A stretch of DNA of 64,000 nucleotides from Microcystis aeruginosa FD4 (GCF_009792235.1 NZ_CP046973.1:2790001-2854000), one strand, 5' to 3'; shown: positions 9,575-18,116, counted from the stretch's first letter. Numbers and translations: made by a program. The notes: a model not told the origin generated them from the letters alone.

Positions 9575-10449
9575 CCAATAATAGCATCTCCTTGCTCAGG
9601 GCAGGTGTTTTCCTTGAGGAATAGCGATCGCTTTTTTGCTTCTTTTCATCCCCTGAAACCGCTACAAGTCAGAGGATAAAGGGGTTTTGAGGATTTTAGC
9701 CGCCCGATTAATTCATTAGTTCTACTTAAAAAGTACGCAATTATACCATAAAGTGACCCTTTAAAGTTAATATAAATCTAATATTACAGGAAAAATTAGA
9801 CCCGCTCAAAAAAATACCCTATCTGTAGGGGTACAAGTTTTGTAGCAACACCATCTGTAGAGTTTTTGCCTAACTGATCTAACATCCATACTTCAAAGAT
9901 GCTACATCCGAGAGAGTGGGATATTTTTGGAGATTACGACTAAATAGCATCTGGTTTCATCTTTGAAAGCGATCGCATCTCTTGATTTTCTGAGAAAAAC
10001 GGGCGTTTTTTAGGCTTTCCTTGAATAAATCCAGCAATAAATCCCTGAAATCGCAACAAATCAGCATATAAAAGAGTTTTACTCATTCTAGTTAAGGTAA
10101 ATCGGGTTTAATCTCTTAAATCTGTCTGATTAATTCATCTGTTCTACTTCAAGGGTTAGGGGATTATACCATAAAGTGACGCTTGAAAGTTAATATAAAT
10201 CTAATATAATTTCCGATAAAAGTTAATATTCTGCTCGAAAAAACCTATTAGAAAAGTATTAGATTTATAGATTGCCATTACTCAAAATAAAACTTATTCT
10301 GGTATCAAAGGTGATTAAACCAATCACTTTTAACCCAAAAGACAAGGCATTTTGCTTAAAAGCATTATGGCTAACTCAAAAAATTCAGAAATGGATTTTT
10401 GAGAATGTCTTGAATATCAATATATTTCAACTAATTTGAGGTAAATATC
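9575..10449. repeat. Non-coding stretch with a diverged duplication upstream of the 429-residue gene
   Basis: No gene was seen. Two related blocks lie at about 9625-9790 and 9968-10210. Each starts at a GCGATCGC-type site, contains ATCCC(C)TGAAA(C/T)CGC and GATTAATTCAT, and ends in a nearly identical AT-rich core: ATTATACCATAAAGTGAC followed by AAAGTTAATATAAATCTAATA (cores 9740-9787 and 10163-10207). The second block ends about 240 bp before the ATG at 10450. The repeated core may be a promoter or operator pair, or the scar of duplicated genes; sequence alone does not decide. Confidence 0.6.
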
Positions 10450-11739
10450 ATGGCTTCGTGCGCTCCTTTTAACGTCAATTTTTCTGGAACTGCCCAAGAT
10501 TTGTTCGATAAAATATCATCGTTAATTCATCAACATGGTGGTACAATTTCGGGCGGTCTATCTGACGGGAATTTTTCTGTACCTGTTCCTGTATTTGGCA
10601 CAGTAGCCGGAAATTATTATTCAGTAGCAGGACAAACAGCTACAATCAATATTACTCAACGTTCTTTCTTTCTTCCCTGTAGCACAATAGAATCGTTCAT
10701 TAAGTCCAATATCCCAACTGTGGAAAGAACGCCTATGGAGGCATTAATTTCTATGCCAATAGGAGCAATGAGTTATCAAGAAGGAATTACCACAAATGTA
10801 TTAAGTGTTCCAGAAACAGCAGAAGTTAGTGCCTCACTCTCACAATTTAAAGCACTTGAGCAGTCTCACCCTGTTCCTGCTAATTTAACAGTACCAAGTT
10901 TACAAGAAGTTTGTAAGACTTATAATACATTAAAACCATATATTCCGGTTTTAATGCCAATTATCAGCAAAATTCCGGTGATTGGAAGCAAAGCATCCAC
11001 AGTTCTACAGACTCTAACTACCATTGCTGATCTTGCCTGTCCTGTTCTTGGTGCAAATATTCAGATGGCTAATGTTCCCATGAGTTATTCTTCTATAAGT
11101 AGTCCTATTGGAGTTCTACGAACAATCACCCTTGCTGGCATCTTTGCTGAGAAAGATACAGAAGATACGAACTATAAGTCAGCTAAAATCTCTAACGGAT
11201 ATGGTCTTGTCACTCGCGCAGGTGTCAGCGTACAGCGTGGAATTACAGCGCACCTAGATGTTAAGTTCACTATAAACACCATCAGCAATAATAGTTTTAA
11301 GCAATGGTTGGACTCGCAAAAGCACAATTTTTCTAAAGAAGAATGGCATACTCTTGAAGAAAACTATGCTGCGGGTGGCTTTCTAGGTGGTGTTCTCGCT
11401 GGAGCGTTTGGCTTACTATTTGGAGGAGGAACTTATAATCATTACAAAAATGCTCACGACAAAAACGTCGAAGCTGATAGCACTGAAAAACAAGGTTTTC
11501 TTAAGTCACTGTCTCAAGTTCAGCAATCACTTGTTACCATTCAGGGTAGTATTGATGCTGTCGGTACTAGCTTTATTCCTGTTCAGGGATATGTATTTGT
11601 TGAAACAACCACAATTGAATTTAACAATGGTGAAAGCTTGACAGTAGTTAACTCTAGCAGTCCTGTTGTTGCCGATTCAACAGGCGACACCTCAAAACTT
11701 TCAACACTACCGAATCAGAAACTTAGCATTCTTAACTAA
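10450..11739 (+). CDS. Unrecognised 429-residue protein with a glycine-zipper hydrophobic segment
   Basis: I do not recognise a named family. Residues 1-95 form a beta-rich unit with alternating polar and hydrophobic strands (GGTISGGLSDGNFSVPVPV, TVAGNYYSVAGQ, ATINITQ) ending in PCSTIESFIKSNI. It resembles small stand-alone bacterial domains of unknown role. Residues 130-205 are mainly helical. Around 307-326 there is a strongly hydrophobic segment with repeated glycines (GGFLGGVLAGAFGLLFGGG), the pattern of membrane-inserting glycine zippers. The C-terminus is Ser/Thr-rich. There is no signal peptide at the N-terminus. The gene is followed by a clear terminator, so it is probably monocistronic. 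A membrane-active or pore-forming role is only a guess from the glycine segment. Confidence 0.8.
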   Translation: MASCAPFNVNFSGTAQDLFDKISSLIHQHGGTISGGLSDGNFSVPVPVFGTVAGNYYSVAGQTATINITQRSFFLPCSTIESFIKSNIPTVERTPMEALISMPIGAMSYQEGITTNVLSVPETAEVSASLSQFKALEQSHPVPANLTVPSLQEVCKTYNTLKPYIPVLMPIISKIPVIGSKASTVLQTLTTIADLACPVLGANIQMANVPMSYSSISSPIGVLRTITLAGIFAEKDTEDTNYKSAKISNGYGLVTRAGVSVQRGITAHLDVKFTINTISNNSFKQWLDSQKHNFSKEEWHTLEENYAAGGFLGGVLAGAFGLLFGGGTYNHYKNAHDKNVEADSTEKQGFLKSLSQVQQSLVTIQGSIDAVGTSFIPVQGYVFVETTTIEFNNGESLTVVNSSSPVVADSTGDTSKLSTLPNQKLSILN

Positions 11740-11809
11740 TTCTGATTTAGCTTTGACACTTTTTTGGTGCCTATTGTAAAGACGCTCTTTGTCAACACAA
11801 ATCTTATTG

Positions 11810-11853
11810 GGTTAGGTTTTCTTTAATTGAGTTAACTTAAAACCTAACCTTTT
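11810..11853 (+). terminator. Rho-independent terminator after the 429-residue gene
   Basis: The perfect 11-bp stem GGTTAGGTTTT / AAAACCTAACC (11810-11820, 11839-11849) has an AT-rich loop and is followed by a short T run. It lies about 70 bp after the stop codon at 11739. Confidence 0.75.
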
Positions 11854-11908
11854 ATCCATTTCAGTTCAAAAAACGAAGATAATTCAAAAATATCTAAAGG
11901 AGTAAATT

Positions 11909-12133
11909 ATGAACAATCAGGAACTCAACCAATTATGTTAATTTTTATATAGAATTGCAGAGTTAGACAAATCATCTAATCCTGTCAACACTTTACTGAA
12001 TAATTCTTTTGGAGTAATGTCAAAGATCACTTGCACTCCTAAATCACTACTAAAGCATTTAGTGCGATCGCCCTTTCTTCTTGGTTCCATTGAAACAACG
12101 AAACCCAATACTAATAAAGGTGTGTTACCTTAG
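11909..12133 (+). pseudogene. Small gene with a strong ribosome-binding site and a TAA at codon 11
   Basis: AAAGGAGTAAATT precedes ATG at 11909, one of the clearest Shine-Dalgarno sequences in the window. The frame reads MNNQELNQLC then TAA, and continues in the same frame (FLYRIAELDKSSNPVNTLLN) to TAG at 12131-12133. The last third runs into a dispersed repeat (GAAACAACGAAACCCAA). It may be a decayed short gene or a leader peptide; no family is recognised. Confidence 0.4.
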
Positions 12134-12232
12134 TGACATACCTTTTATCTATCAGTCATCAGGAGAGCTTATTTATTTTCTGCTTAGATCAATTAGAATT
12201 GAAAGATAGCCTCTAACCTGTGAGTAGTATCT

Positions 12233-12535
12233 GTGGTAAATTCTTCCAAGCGATCGCCAATCTCCCTCGAATTGCTAATCTCTGAAATAGAAGCAACCCC
12301 CAGAGAATATTGGACAGAACTACTAGAAACACTGCGCCAATTTCGACAAACAATTCCATCAACAACTTCAGCGATTATTAACCCAGAACAAGCTCAAAAA
12401 AATCAAGCAGCGATTAATCTTTTAGACTCTTGGTTAAGCGAAGATGAAGATGCTTCCGAACATCAACAAACTTGGGACTATTTAAAAAAGGCTATAGATG
12501 AAGACCGTTTATCAGATCGCCCCCTATTCCCATGA
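12233..12535 (+). CDS. Probable antitoxin of a PIN-type toxin-antitoxin pair
   Basis: The 100-residue acidic protein ends four bases into the next gene (ATGA overlap at 12532-12535), the usual translational coupling of antitoxin and toxin. The N-terminus (LELLISEIEATPREYWTELLETLRQFRQT) is helical, and the C-terminal half (LLDSWLSEDEDASEHQQTWDYL) resembles the toxin-wrapping tails of cyanobacterial antitoxins. The start is GTG at 12233 with no clear ribosome site, so the true start could differ. Antitoxin identity rests mainly on the neighbour. Confidence 0.7.
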   Translation: MVNSSKRSPISLELLISEIEATPREYWTELLETLRQFRQTIPSTTSAIINPEQAQKNQAAINLLDSWLSEDEDASEHQQTWDYLKKAIDEDRLSDRPLFP

Positions 12536-12984
12536 ATCGCTTAATTTTATTAGATTCGGGTCGATTAGGTATGGTAACAAATCCCAAGGCCAAAGGACTT
12601 CCGCTCGCTTGTCAACAGTGGCTAAAAACGCTTCTAAAACGAGGTGAACGATTTGCGATTCCTGAGATTGCAGATTATGAAGTCCGTCGAGAACTGCTCC
12701 GTGCGAATTTATTAAAAAGTGTCCGTCGTCTCGATCATTTAACACAAACCCTTGAATATATTCCTATTCAAACAGATACCATGTTGTTAGCCGCAAATCT
12801 TTGGGCAGAAGTCAGAAAAAGGGGACAACCCACTGCCGATCCCAAGGCATTAGATGGGGATGTTATTCTAGCTGCTCAAGCACAAATATTGGCCAATGAG
12901 ACGGCAGAAGTAATTATTGCAACAACAAATGTTGGTCATTTGAGCCGATTTGCTACAGCATTAAATTGGCAAGATATTGATTAA
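12532..12984 (+). CDS. PIN-domain toxin (VapC-like ribonuclease)
   Basis: The 150-residue PIN-like nuclease reads MNRLILLDSGRLGMV, where the first acidic residue of the active site (LDSG) sits at the end of the first strand. The second acidic positions are in PEIADYEVRRELLR. KALDGDVILAAQAQIL supplies the third (normally DxxIAAxA), and VIIATTNVGHLSRF the last region, where the usual final D is replaced by N. Such toxins cut tRNA or mRNA and are held inactive by the upstream protein. The frame is intact. Confidence 0.82.
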   Translation: MNRLILLDSGRLGMVTNPKAKGLPLACQQWLKTLLKRGERFAIPEIADYEVRRELLRANLLKSVRRLDHLTQTLEYIPIQTDTMLLAANLWAEVRKRGQPTADPKALDGDVILAAQAQILANETAEVIIATTNVGHLSRFATALNWQDID

Positions 12985-13650
12985 ATGGGCATGGGCAATC
13001 ACTTTTTTATATTTCATAATTTGTGATCGCCGAAGAGTGTAGGTTAGTGATCTTGTAGATCTTGTAGGTTGGGTTGAGGTAACGAAACCCAACACCAGCA
13101 AGGGTTACGCTACCGCTAATCCATCCTATAAATAATTGTGCCTCCCTACTTACCCCTAGGGACAATTCATGAATTGCCCCTACGGGTAGCGTACCTGCGT
13201 AAGTCCTTTAGGGACTTGCGTGGGAATAATATCCCAGCTTTGAAAATCGCTCTGTAGAAGAATCAGACCAGCCAGATGGCACATTATCAAAGCGCAAGTC
13301 CCTTAGCTGCAGGGGTTCTCGAAGGCTCTCCCCCTACTTAGGGTGATCAGCAAACCCCCTCCGCGCGGAGGGCGCAAGCTTTGCGCCCCGACAGTAACGG
13401 ATTTTGTCCACAATGTAGGGGCGAACTGCGTTCGCCCAAAAGGTACATTATCAAAGCGCAAGTCCCTTGGTTAGATTCAGTGGGATGCCTACGGCACTGC
13501 ATAGCAGCACGCCACTCGCTGAAAGCGCACCGAAGAAAGTGTAGGCAAGATTGAACGATGGTGAAACCCAACCGTATTTTATCTATTCCTTGCTGAGATT
13601 CAGTTAAAATTGTAGCGTTATCAGCATGAGTTAAATAGAACCCAACATCC
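12985..13650. repeat. Gene-free stretch made of dispersed palindromic repeats
   Basis: No gene was seen. 13067-13130 is a copy of the repeat GTAGGTTGGGTT(GA)GG.AACGAAACCC. Related copies lie near 12100, 14580, 17172, 18185, 18710, 33617 and 41818. 13409-13440 is a REP-like palindrome (GTAGGGGCGAA...TTCGCCC) of the type found near the RAYT gene at 49.7-52 kb. The segment TTATCAAAGCGCAAGTCCCTT appears twice (13285 and 13449). Confidence 0.6.
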
Positions 13651-13872
13651 ATGATCATCTCTCTCAAAGAAGCCCAGGCTAAACTCCCCGAACTGATTGA
13701 CAATCTCAAACTGGGGGAAGAATTGTTAATCACCGACAACAATCGTCCGATTGCCCAATTAATCGGGCAAATACCCACATCGCCCCAACGTCCGCGCCCC
13801 GGACTATGTCAAGGAATGATTGCCATCGTAGCTGATGACGAAGAACATTTGCAAGATTTTTTGAAAACTTAA
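13651..13872 (+). CDS. Phd/YefM-type antitoxin, orphan
   Basis: The 73-residue protein has the Phd/YefM N-terminal DNA-binding fold: MIISLKEAQAKLPELIDNL, then the hairpin EELLITDNNRPIAQLI. The C-terminal segment (ADDEEHLQDFLKT) is of the toxin-binding type. No toxin follows; a second antitoxin of the same class starts 16 bp downstream. The pair probably arose from two modules, one of which lost its toxin. Confidence 0.8.
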   Translation: MIISLKEAQAKLPELIDNLKLGEELLITDNNRPIAQLIGQIPTSPQRPRPGLCQGMIAIVADDEEHLQDFLKT

Positions 13873-13888
13873 ATAGAGATTTAACATT

Positions 13889-14107
13889 ATGACTAAATTA
13901 GATATAGCTCAAGCTAAATCCGATCTCTCAAAACTTCTCGATTTGGCAATTAACGGAGAAGAAATCGTTATTATGCAAGGCGACGAGCCAGTAGCCAAAA
14001 TTTCCCCCATCAAACGACCCTTAAAACGAGGAAGTGCTAAGGGAAAAGTATGGATGAGCGATGACTTTGATGAACCTCTTGAAGACTTTCAAAATTCCAG
14101 GGAATGA
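13889..14107 (+). CDS. Phd/YefM-type antitoxin
   Basis: The 72-residue antitoxin (MTKLDIAQAKSDLSKLLDLA, EEIVIMQGDEPVAKISPI) has the common cyanobacterial tail GKVWMSDDFDEPLEDF, which binds a PIN toxin. Its TGA overlaps the ATG of the toxin gene by the ATGA arrangement. The toxin is broken, so this antitoxin now stands without a working partner in cis. Confidence 0.88.
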   Translation: MTKLDIAQAKSDLSKLLDLAINGEEIVIMQGDEPVAKISPIKRPLKRGSAKGKVWMSDDFDEPLEDFQNSRE

Positions 14108-14486
14108 CTTTTTTATTGGACACACATATTTTTCTTTGGTTTGTTAATGACGATCCTAGATTAAGCAATGCTCTCAAAGATTTAATTGAAGATGAGAACA
14201 ATTTTAGTTACCTTAGTATCGCCAGCCTTTGGGAAATGTCTATTAAATAGAATTTAGGAAAGTTAAGGTTAGTTCCTTCCTATGAAGAGTTTATTGAGAA
14301 AGAAGTGAACGAAAGTAGGATTGTTTTACTAAATCTTGAACTAGAGCATCTAAAAATTAATGCTTCTCTACCTTTTCCCCACAGAGATCCTTTTGATCGC
14401 ATTATTATTGCTCAATCTATGGCTGAAAATCTGCCTATCATTACAATGATTCAATTTTCAGTCAATATTCGATTGCGCTTATTTAG
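14104..14486 (+). pseudogene. PIN-domain toxin with an amber codon and a 1-base deletion
   Basis: The frame starts MTFLLDTHIFLWFVNDDPRL, the typical VapC start with the first Asp in LDTH. It reads to LWEMSIK, meets TAG at 14248-14250, and continues NLGKLRLVPSYEEF and PFPHRDPFDRIIIAQSM, which carries the conserved D-x-F-D-R motif. After PIIT the frame shifts: one missing A near 14445 hides the expected end, which reads in the next frame as SIFSQYSIALI and stops at 14484-14486. The toxin is therefore doubly inactivated. Confidence 0.85.
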
Positions 14487-14768
14487 TGTAACTCAACAAA
14501 TGGAAATATTATTGATCTTAGATCAAGATGAAGGAATAGCTCCCAATGATCCAGCCACTTCTTCTAGATTAGATTGAAACAACGAAAGCTAACACTAATA
14601 AAGGTGTGTTACTGTGGTGGCATACCTTGTAGCAGTACGCCGATCTTGTAGCGATTGTCTTAAAAGTCAAGGGGAATAAAGAAAATCTTTTGTACCCCAA
14701 ATAGGCAAGACAAAGTAACGGCACCAGTCATCCGTTTTGTCAGCGATGAAATTGTTCGGAAAACTGGA

Positions 14769-15704
14769 CTAAGCGGGTGCTTGCCAGCATTTATTATCAC
14801 GAATCATGGCATTGAGGATAACCAGCAATTTCCTCATACAGGCAACTAAGGCCACCTTTTTCAACTTGCCATTGGTCAACAACCGTTCGTAGAACTTCCG
14901 AATCACCGGGTTATGACGAATGGCTACCAATGTGGCCATGTACAAGCCACAGCGAACCGAGGTGCGTCCCCCCGAAATCATGCGTTTACCCTTGTGCTGG
15001 CCACTATCGTGGTTGATAGGAGCGACCCCGACCAGCCGGGCAATCTGTTTTTCCGAGAGTGTTCCCATCTCGGGTAATTCCGCCAAACATAGGGCAGATG
15101 AAACTTTGCCGATCCCTTTAACGGATTGTAAGATTTCATTTTTGCGTTGCCAATCGGCTTGCTGTTGGGCGAGGGACTGAATCTGCTCGTTGAGGCTTTC
15201 AATACGCTGTTGGATTTCCTCAATATGGGCTTTGATATCTAGTTGCACCGTCTCAGACGCACGACTGAGGCGGTTTTTCTCCGCCACCTGCATCTCCACC
15301 AACTGCTGTCGTCGTCGTACTAGGTCGCTCAATTGTTGGGCTTGGGGGGCAACCACGGGTTGGGGTTGGGGTTGCACGGCTCGTGCGAATTGAGCGATTA
15401 CCTGTGCGTCCAATTTGTCCGTTTTTGCTTTCCCCAATGCCGTCGCAAACCCTTTGACCTTGCGGGGGTTGGCGATCGCTACCGGTATTGTGGCGGCTTG
15501 TAAGCCCGATACGAGTGCGCGCTCTAATCCACCCGTCGATTCCACCACCACCAAACTCGGTGAGAGAGGATGTAATTGTTCAATCAGCGATTGAACGCCA
15601 ACGTCGCTGTTGGGTTGTTGCAAGGTCAGACCTTGCGGCAACACGTAGATATCTAGAACCTCTTTACTGACATCGATCCCTACCCATGTTTTTTCTTCTG
15701 TCAT
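14769..15704 (-). CDS. IS110-family transposase (DEDD recombinase)
   Basis: The intact 311-residue recombinase has a RuvC-like N-terminal domain with DEDD residues visible as D11 (GIDVSKEV), E55 (VVVESTGG), and D96 and D99 (KTDKLDAQ). A coiled linker follows, then the C-terminal transposase_20 domain (VKGIGKVSSALCLAE, LVGVAPINHDSG) with the nucleophile-type serine region ISGGRTSVR. IS110 enzymes are guided by a bridge RNA from the non-coding end of the element. A 240-bp non-coding segment lies directly upstream of this gene. Terminal repeats were not resolved, as usual for the family. Confidence 0.93.
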   Translation of the reverse strand: MTEEKTWVGIDVSKEVLDIYVLPQGLTLQQPNSDVGVQSLIEQLHPLSPSLVVVESTGGLERALVSGLQAATIPVAIANPRKVKGFATALGKAKTDKLDAQVIAQFARAVQPQPQPVVAPQAQQLSDLVRRRQQLVEMQVAEKNRLSRASETVQLDIKAHIEEIQQRIESLNEQIQSLAQQQADWQRKNEILQSVKGIGKVSSALCLAELPEMGTLSEKQIARLVGVAPINHDSGQHKGKRMISGGRTSVRCGLYMATLVAIRHNPVIRKFYERLLTNGKLKKVALVACMRKLLVILNAMIRDNKCWQAPA

Positions 15705-15948
15705 CGTTTATGCTGGGGTTAAGTTATTTTGTCCCTTTGGTAACTCGTCCTTGCGAATACGAGGTTAATCCTCCAGCGATTGTTCGAGCTTGTCTCATCG
15801 GGATGACGGCGTGGCTCCGGTGGCTACCCAACGGTGTCAAGCACCTCGGTTGAACTGGATGTCCACGCCCTTTTTCAGAATATAGGCACCCAAGCTACAA
15901 AGCGGTATTTTTTACCTAGGTTGGGACGGGTTGCCTACTTCTCAAGAT
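15705..15948 (-). ncRNA. Candidate IS110 bridge RNA locus
   Basis: This is the non-coding stretch between the start of the IS110 transposase and the neighbouring IS5 end. It contains several self-complementary segments, for example GGGCGTGGACATCC against GGATGACGGCGTGG (minus-strand reading, with mismatches). In known IS110 elements the bridge RNA is made from the non-coding end upstream of the recombinase gene. The call is by position only; no loops matching the flanks were established. Confidence 0.4.
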
Positions 15949-15953
15949 ACAAG

Positions 15954-17171
15954 AGACCTCTTGCATAATTTTTTTATGGTATAATGTAAGGTTTTGCTTT
16001 TTTCTCAATTCTTAGATTGAAGTGGAAAAAAGAATAAAATGTGATCTTAGGTCAGGAAATCATCTATAATTTTGCTATGTTTATTAGCAAAATTATGGAT
16101 TATCAAAACTTATCAGATGAACAATTCAAACGCCGTTTCGGTGTGTATAAACAAACATATAGAAAGATGGTAGAATCAGTAAAAAGTGTTGAAGCCGACT
16201 CTAATTCACCATCTAAAAGGGGACCGAAACCTAAACTATCTATAGAAGAACAAGTTTTAGTAACGTTAGAATATTGGCGAGAATATAGAACATATTTTCA
16301 CATTGGTACAAGCTGGGAACTATCAGAATCAACTATATGTCGGATTGTAAATAAGACGGAAAAAATGCTTTTACAATCGGGAAACTTCCGTTTAAAAGGA
16401 AAAAAAGCTTTACTCAATCAAGCAGAGATACCGGTCATAACGGTAATGGATGTAACGGAAACTCCCATTGAACGCCCCCAAAAGAAACAGAAAGATTTTT
16501 TTTCGGGTAAAAGAGGTTATCATACTTTAAAATCCCAATTAGTAGCTGATCAAAATACCGAGGAAATTATCTGTGTCTTTTGTGGGAAAGGTAGAGGTCA
16601 TGATTTTAGTTTATTTAAAAAAAGTCGAGTTCGTTTTCATCCTTTAACTACCAGCATAGAAGACAGTGGTTATCAGGGAATAGCTGCATACCATAGTAAT
16701 AGTTATACACCGAAAAAGAAATCGAAAAATAGAAAATTAACAGAGTTAGAAAAAGAGTATAACAAGGCTTTAGCCAAAGAAAGGATTATCATTGAACATA
16801 TAAATAGGAAACTCAAAATCTTTAAAATCTTATCCTGTAAATATCGGAATCGTCGTCGAAGATATAGTTTAAGAGTTAACTTGTTGGCGGCTATTTATAA
16901 CTGTGAGTTAGGGATAGGTATAGCAGCTTCTTAAAAGTTGCCTAAAGATTAAGCAAGTCAAGGATAATTTATTCTCAATTTTTATAATTGAGATAGTTTG
17001 TGCCGCTTAAATAAAGAGGTTTTGATAACCAAATTAAAGCAGCTCTAAAGAGTTTTGAGTTAAAAGTTAAACTTCAAGTTTTCATTCAGGACGAATGTAC
17101 TGATTAACTAATTTTTTGGGGAAAATTAGTTAACCCATTATTATAACATATAATTAATTTGCAAGAGTTCT
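15954..17171 (+). mobile_element. IS5-family element, apparently complete
   Basis: The ends are GAGACCTCTTGCATAATT at about 15954 and, on the other strand, AGAACTCTTGCAAATTAATT ending near 17171. They match the AGATCTCTTGCA ends of the IS5 element at 7342-9465. The single transposase gene is intact. A target duplication was not identified. Confidence 0.75.
16095..16934 (+). CDS. IS5-family (DDE_Tnp_4-like) transposase
   Basis: The intact DDE transposase has an N-terminal HTH (LEYWREYRTYFHIGTSW, SESTICRIVNKTEK), the first catalytic Asp in TVMDVTETPIERP, then GRGHDFSLFKKS, EDSGYQG, and the C-terminal glutamate in IIEHINRKLKIF. The start at 16095 (MDYQNLSDEQFKRRF) was chosen because it aligns with the start of the IS5 relative at 9404; upstream ATGs exist at 16041 and 16077. 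Unlike that relative, this protein is in one frame with no A-run shift. Confidence 0.88.
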   Translation: MDYQNLSDEQFKRRFGVYKQTYRKMVESVKSVEADSNSPSKRGPKPKLSIEEQVLVTLEYWREYRTYFHIGTSWELSESTICRIVNKTEKMLLQSGNFRLKGKKALLNQAEIPVITVMDVTETPIERPQKKQKDFFSGKRGYHTLKSQLVADQNTEEIICVFCGKGRGHDFSLFKKSRVRFHPLTTSIEDSGYQGIAAYHSNSYTPKKKSKNRKLTELEKEYNKALAKERIIIEHINRKLKIFKILSCKYRNRRRRYSLRVNLLAAIYNCELGIGIAAS

Positions 17172-17270
17172 AAGGTTGGGTTGAGGCAACGAAACCCAGC
17201 AACTTACCCATGATCTGATATTAAAAGATTGTGGGTAAGTTATTATGATTGGGAATTGGGTTATCTTTAA
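16935..17270. other. Gene-free stretch with two hairpins
   Basis: No gene was seen. The stem AACTAATTTT / AAAATTAGTT (about 17105-17131) lies inside the IS5 right end and may terminate its transcript. After the element, a dispersed GGTTGGGTTGAGG repeat is followed by AACTTACCCA / TGGGTAAGTT (about 17202-17240), a likely terminator for the minus-strand mntA-hepT operon. Confidence 0.55.
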
Positions 17271-17745
17271 TTAAGTTTTTCCCTTGCTTAAATTATTACA
17301 AAACAATTGAATGTCATTGATTATGGTTTGATAAGAATTAACAATTTGATGGGCGATGATTAAGACCTTTTCCTCATCTAATTGGCAAGAATAAGCACTT
17401 CTCACCAGATGACGAAACCGCCTTAACTCATCCAAAATGAGCCTTGTTTCTTCTGTGATAACCGCTTTTCTCACCTTAGGTATATCAACAGACATTTGCT
17501 CTAATAAATCTCGATGCCATTTATCCCCCGTTGGAAATCTTTGATCAATTTTTTTAGCAATAACCTCAAAAATACGCTCAATTCCAGTATAAACTCCATG
17601 CAAATTAAGCGCAATAGAATTAATTAATGCGTTTTGATACATGACATACGATTGATTAGATAATTCTCTTAAAAATATCTCTAACTGTTGCAGAGATTGA
17701 AGAATTTTCTTGATTAATTCTATCTTGAATTAGTAAATTATTCAT
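17271..17745 (-). pseudogene. hepT: HepT-like HEPN ribonuclease toxin, frameshifted near its start
   Basis: The ATG at 17745 overlaps the stop of the upstream antitoxin (ATGA), the expected coupling. That frame (MNNLLIQDRI) ends early, and the protein continues in another frame as ELIKKILQSLQQLEIFLREL, SNQSYVMYQNALINSIALNL, then HGVYTGIERIFEVI and LRRFRHLVRSAYS. The last is the RxxxxH-like region of HEPN/HepT RNases. A one-base change around codon 9 would restore a protein of about 157 residues. Internal initiation at 17642 would give only 123. The toxin is therefore probably inactive or altered. Confidence 0.75.
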
Positions 17746-18116
17746 AGTTCAATCCCCTGAGCAATTGCCTCTAAAATATAGGAATGAGCCTTTTGAACTT
17801 CTACTAAATCCACCTCAAAATCCTGTCCATTATCTAATTCTGCGATCGCTTTAAAATAATCTTTCTCTGGTAAATCCCAAACCGCTAAATCAAGATCAGA
17901 ATGGGGAGTTATTTCTTCATCATTTAACAATGAACCAAATAAAACAACTTTCGTGACTCCATACTTCTCTTTAAGGAGATTAGCACATTTTTGAGCAATT
18001 TTTAACCCTGCTTGTTGCCGTTGTTTCATCTCTAAGAGAAATTGTTTACGGTTTGCTCTCGCTGCTAAAACTTCAGTAATAATCTCTTGTTTTTGTTCTT
18101 CAGTTAACGGTGTCAT
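17742..18116 (-). CDS. mntA: MntA-like minimal nucleotidyltransferase antitoxin
   Basis: The minimal nucleotidyltransferase carries the GSx10DxD signature: G61-S62 then D74 and D76 (GSLLND...SDLDLAV). In the HepT/MntA class the antitoxin inactivates the HEPN ribonuclease by AMPylating it. Start 18116 (MTPLTEEQKQ) is preferred over an in-frame ATG seven codons upstream because the family starts here. An N-terminal basic helix (about 15-45) precedes the catalytic domain. The gene is intact although its partner is shifted. Confidence 0.85.
   Translation of the reverse strand: MTPLTEEQKQEIITEVLAARANRKQFLLEMKQRQQAGLKIAQKCANLLKEKYGVTKVVLFGSLLNDEEITPHSDLDLAVWDLPEKDYFKAIAELDNGQDFEVDLVEVQKAHSYILEAIAQGIEL

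Noticed and set aside
2526..14250. Genome-wide recoding of TAG
   Set aside because: Core genes such as psbB and psbF end in TAG at their normal length, so TAG is a working stop codon here.
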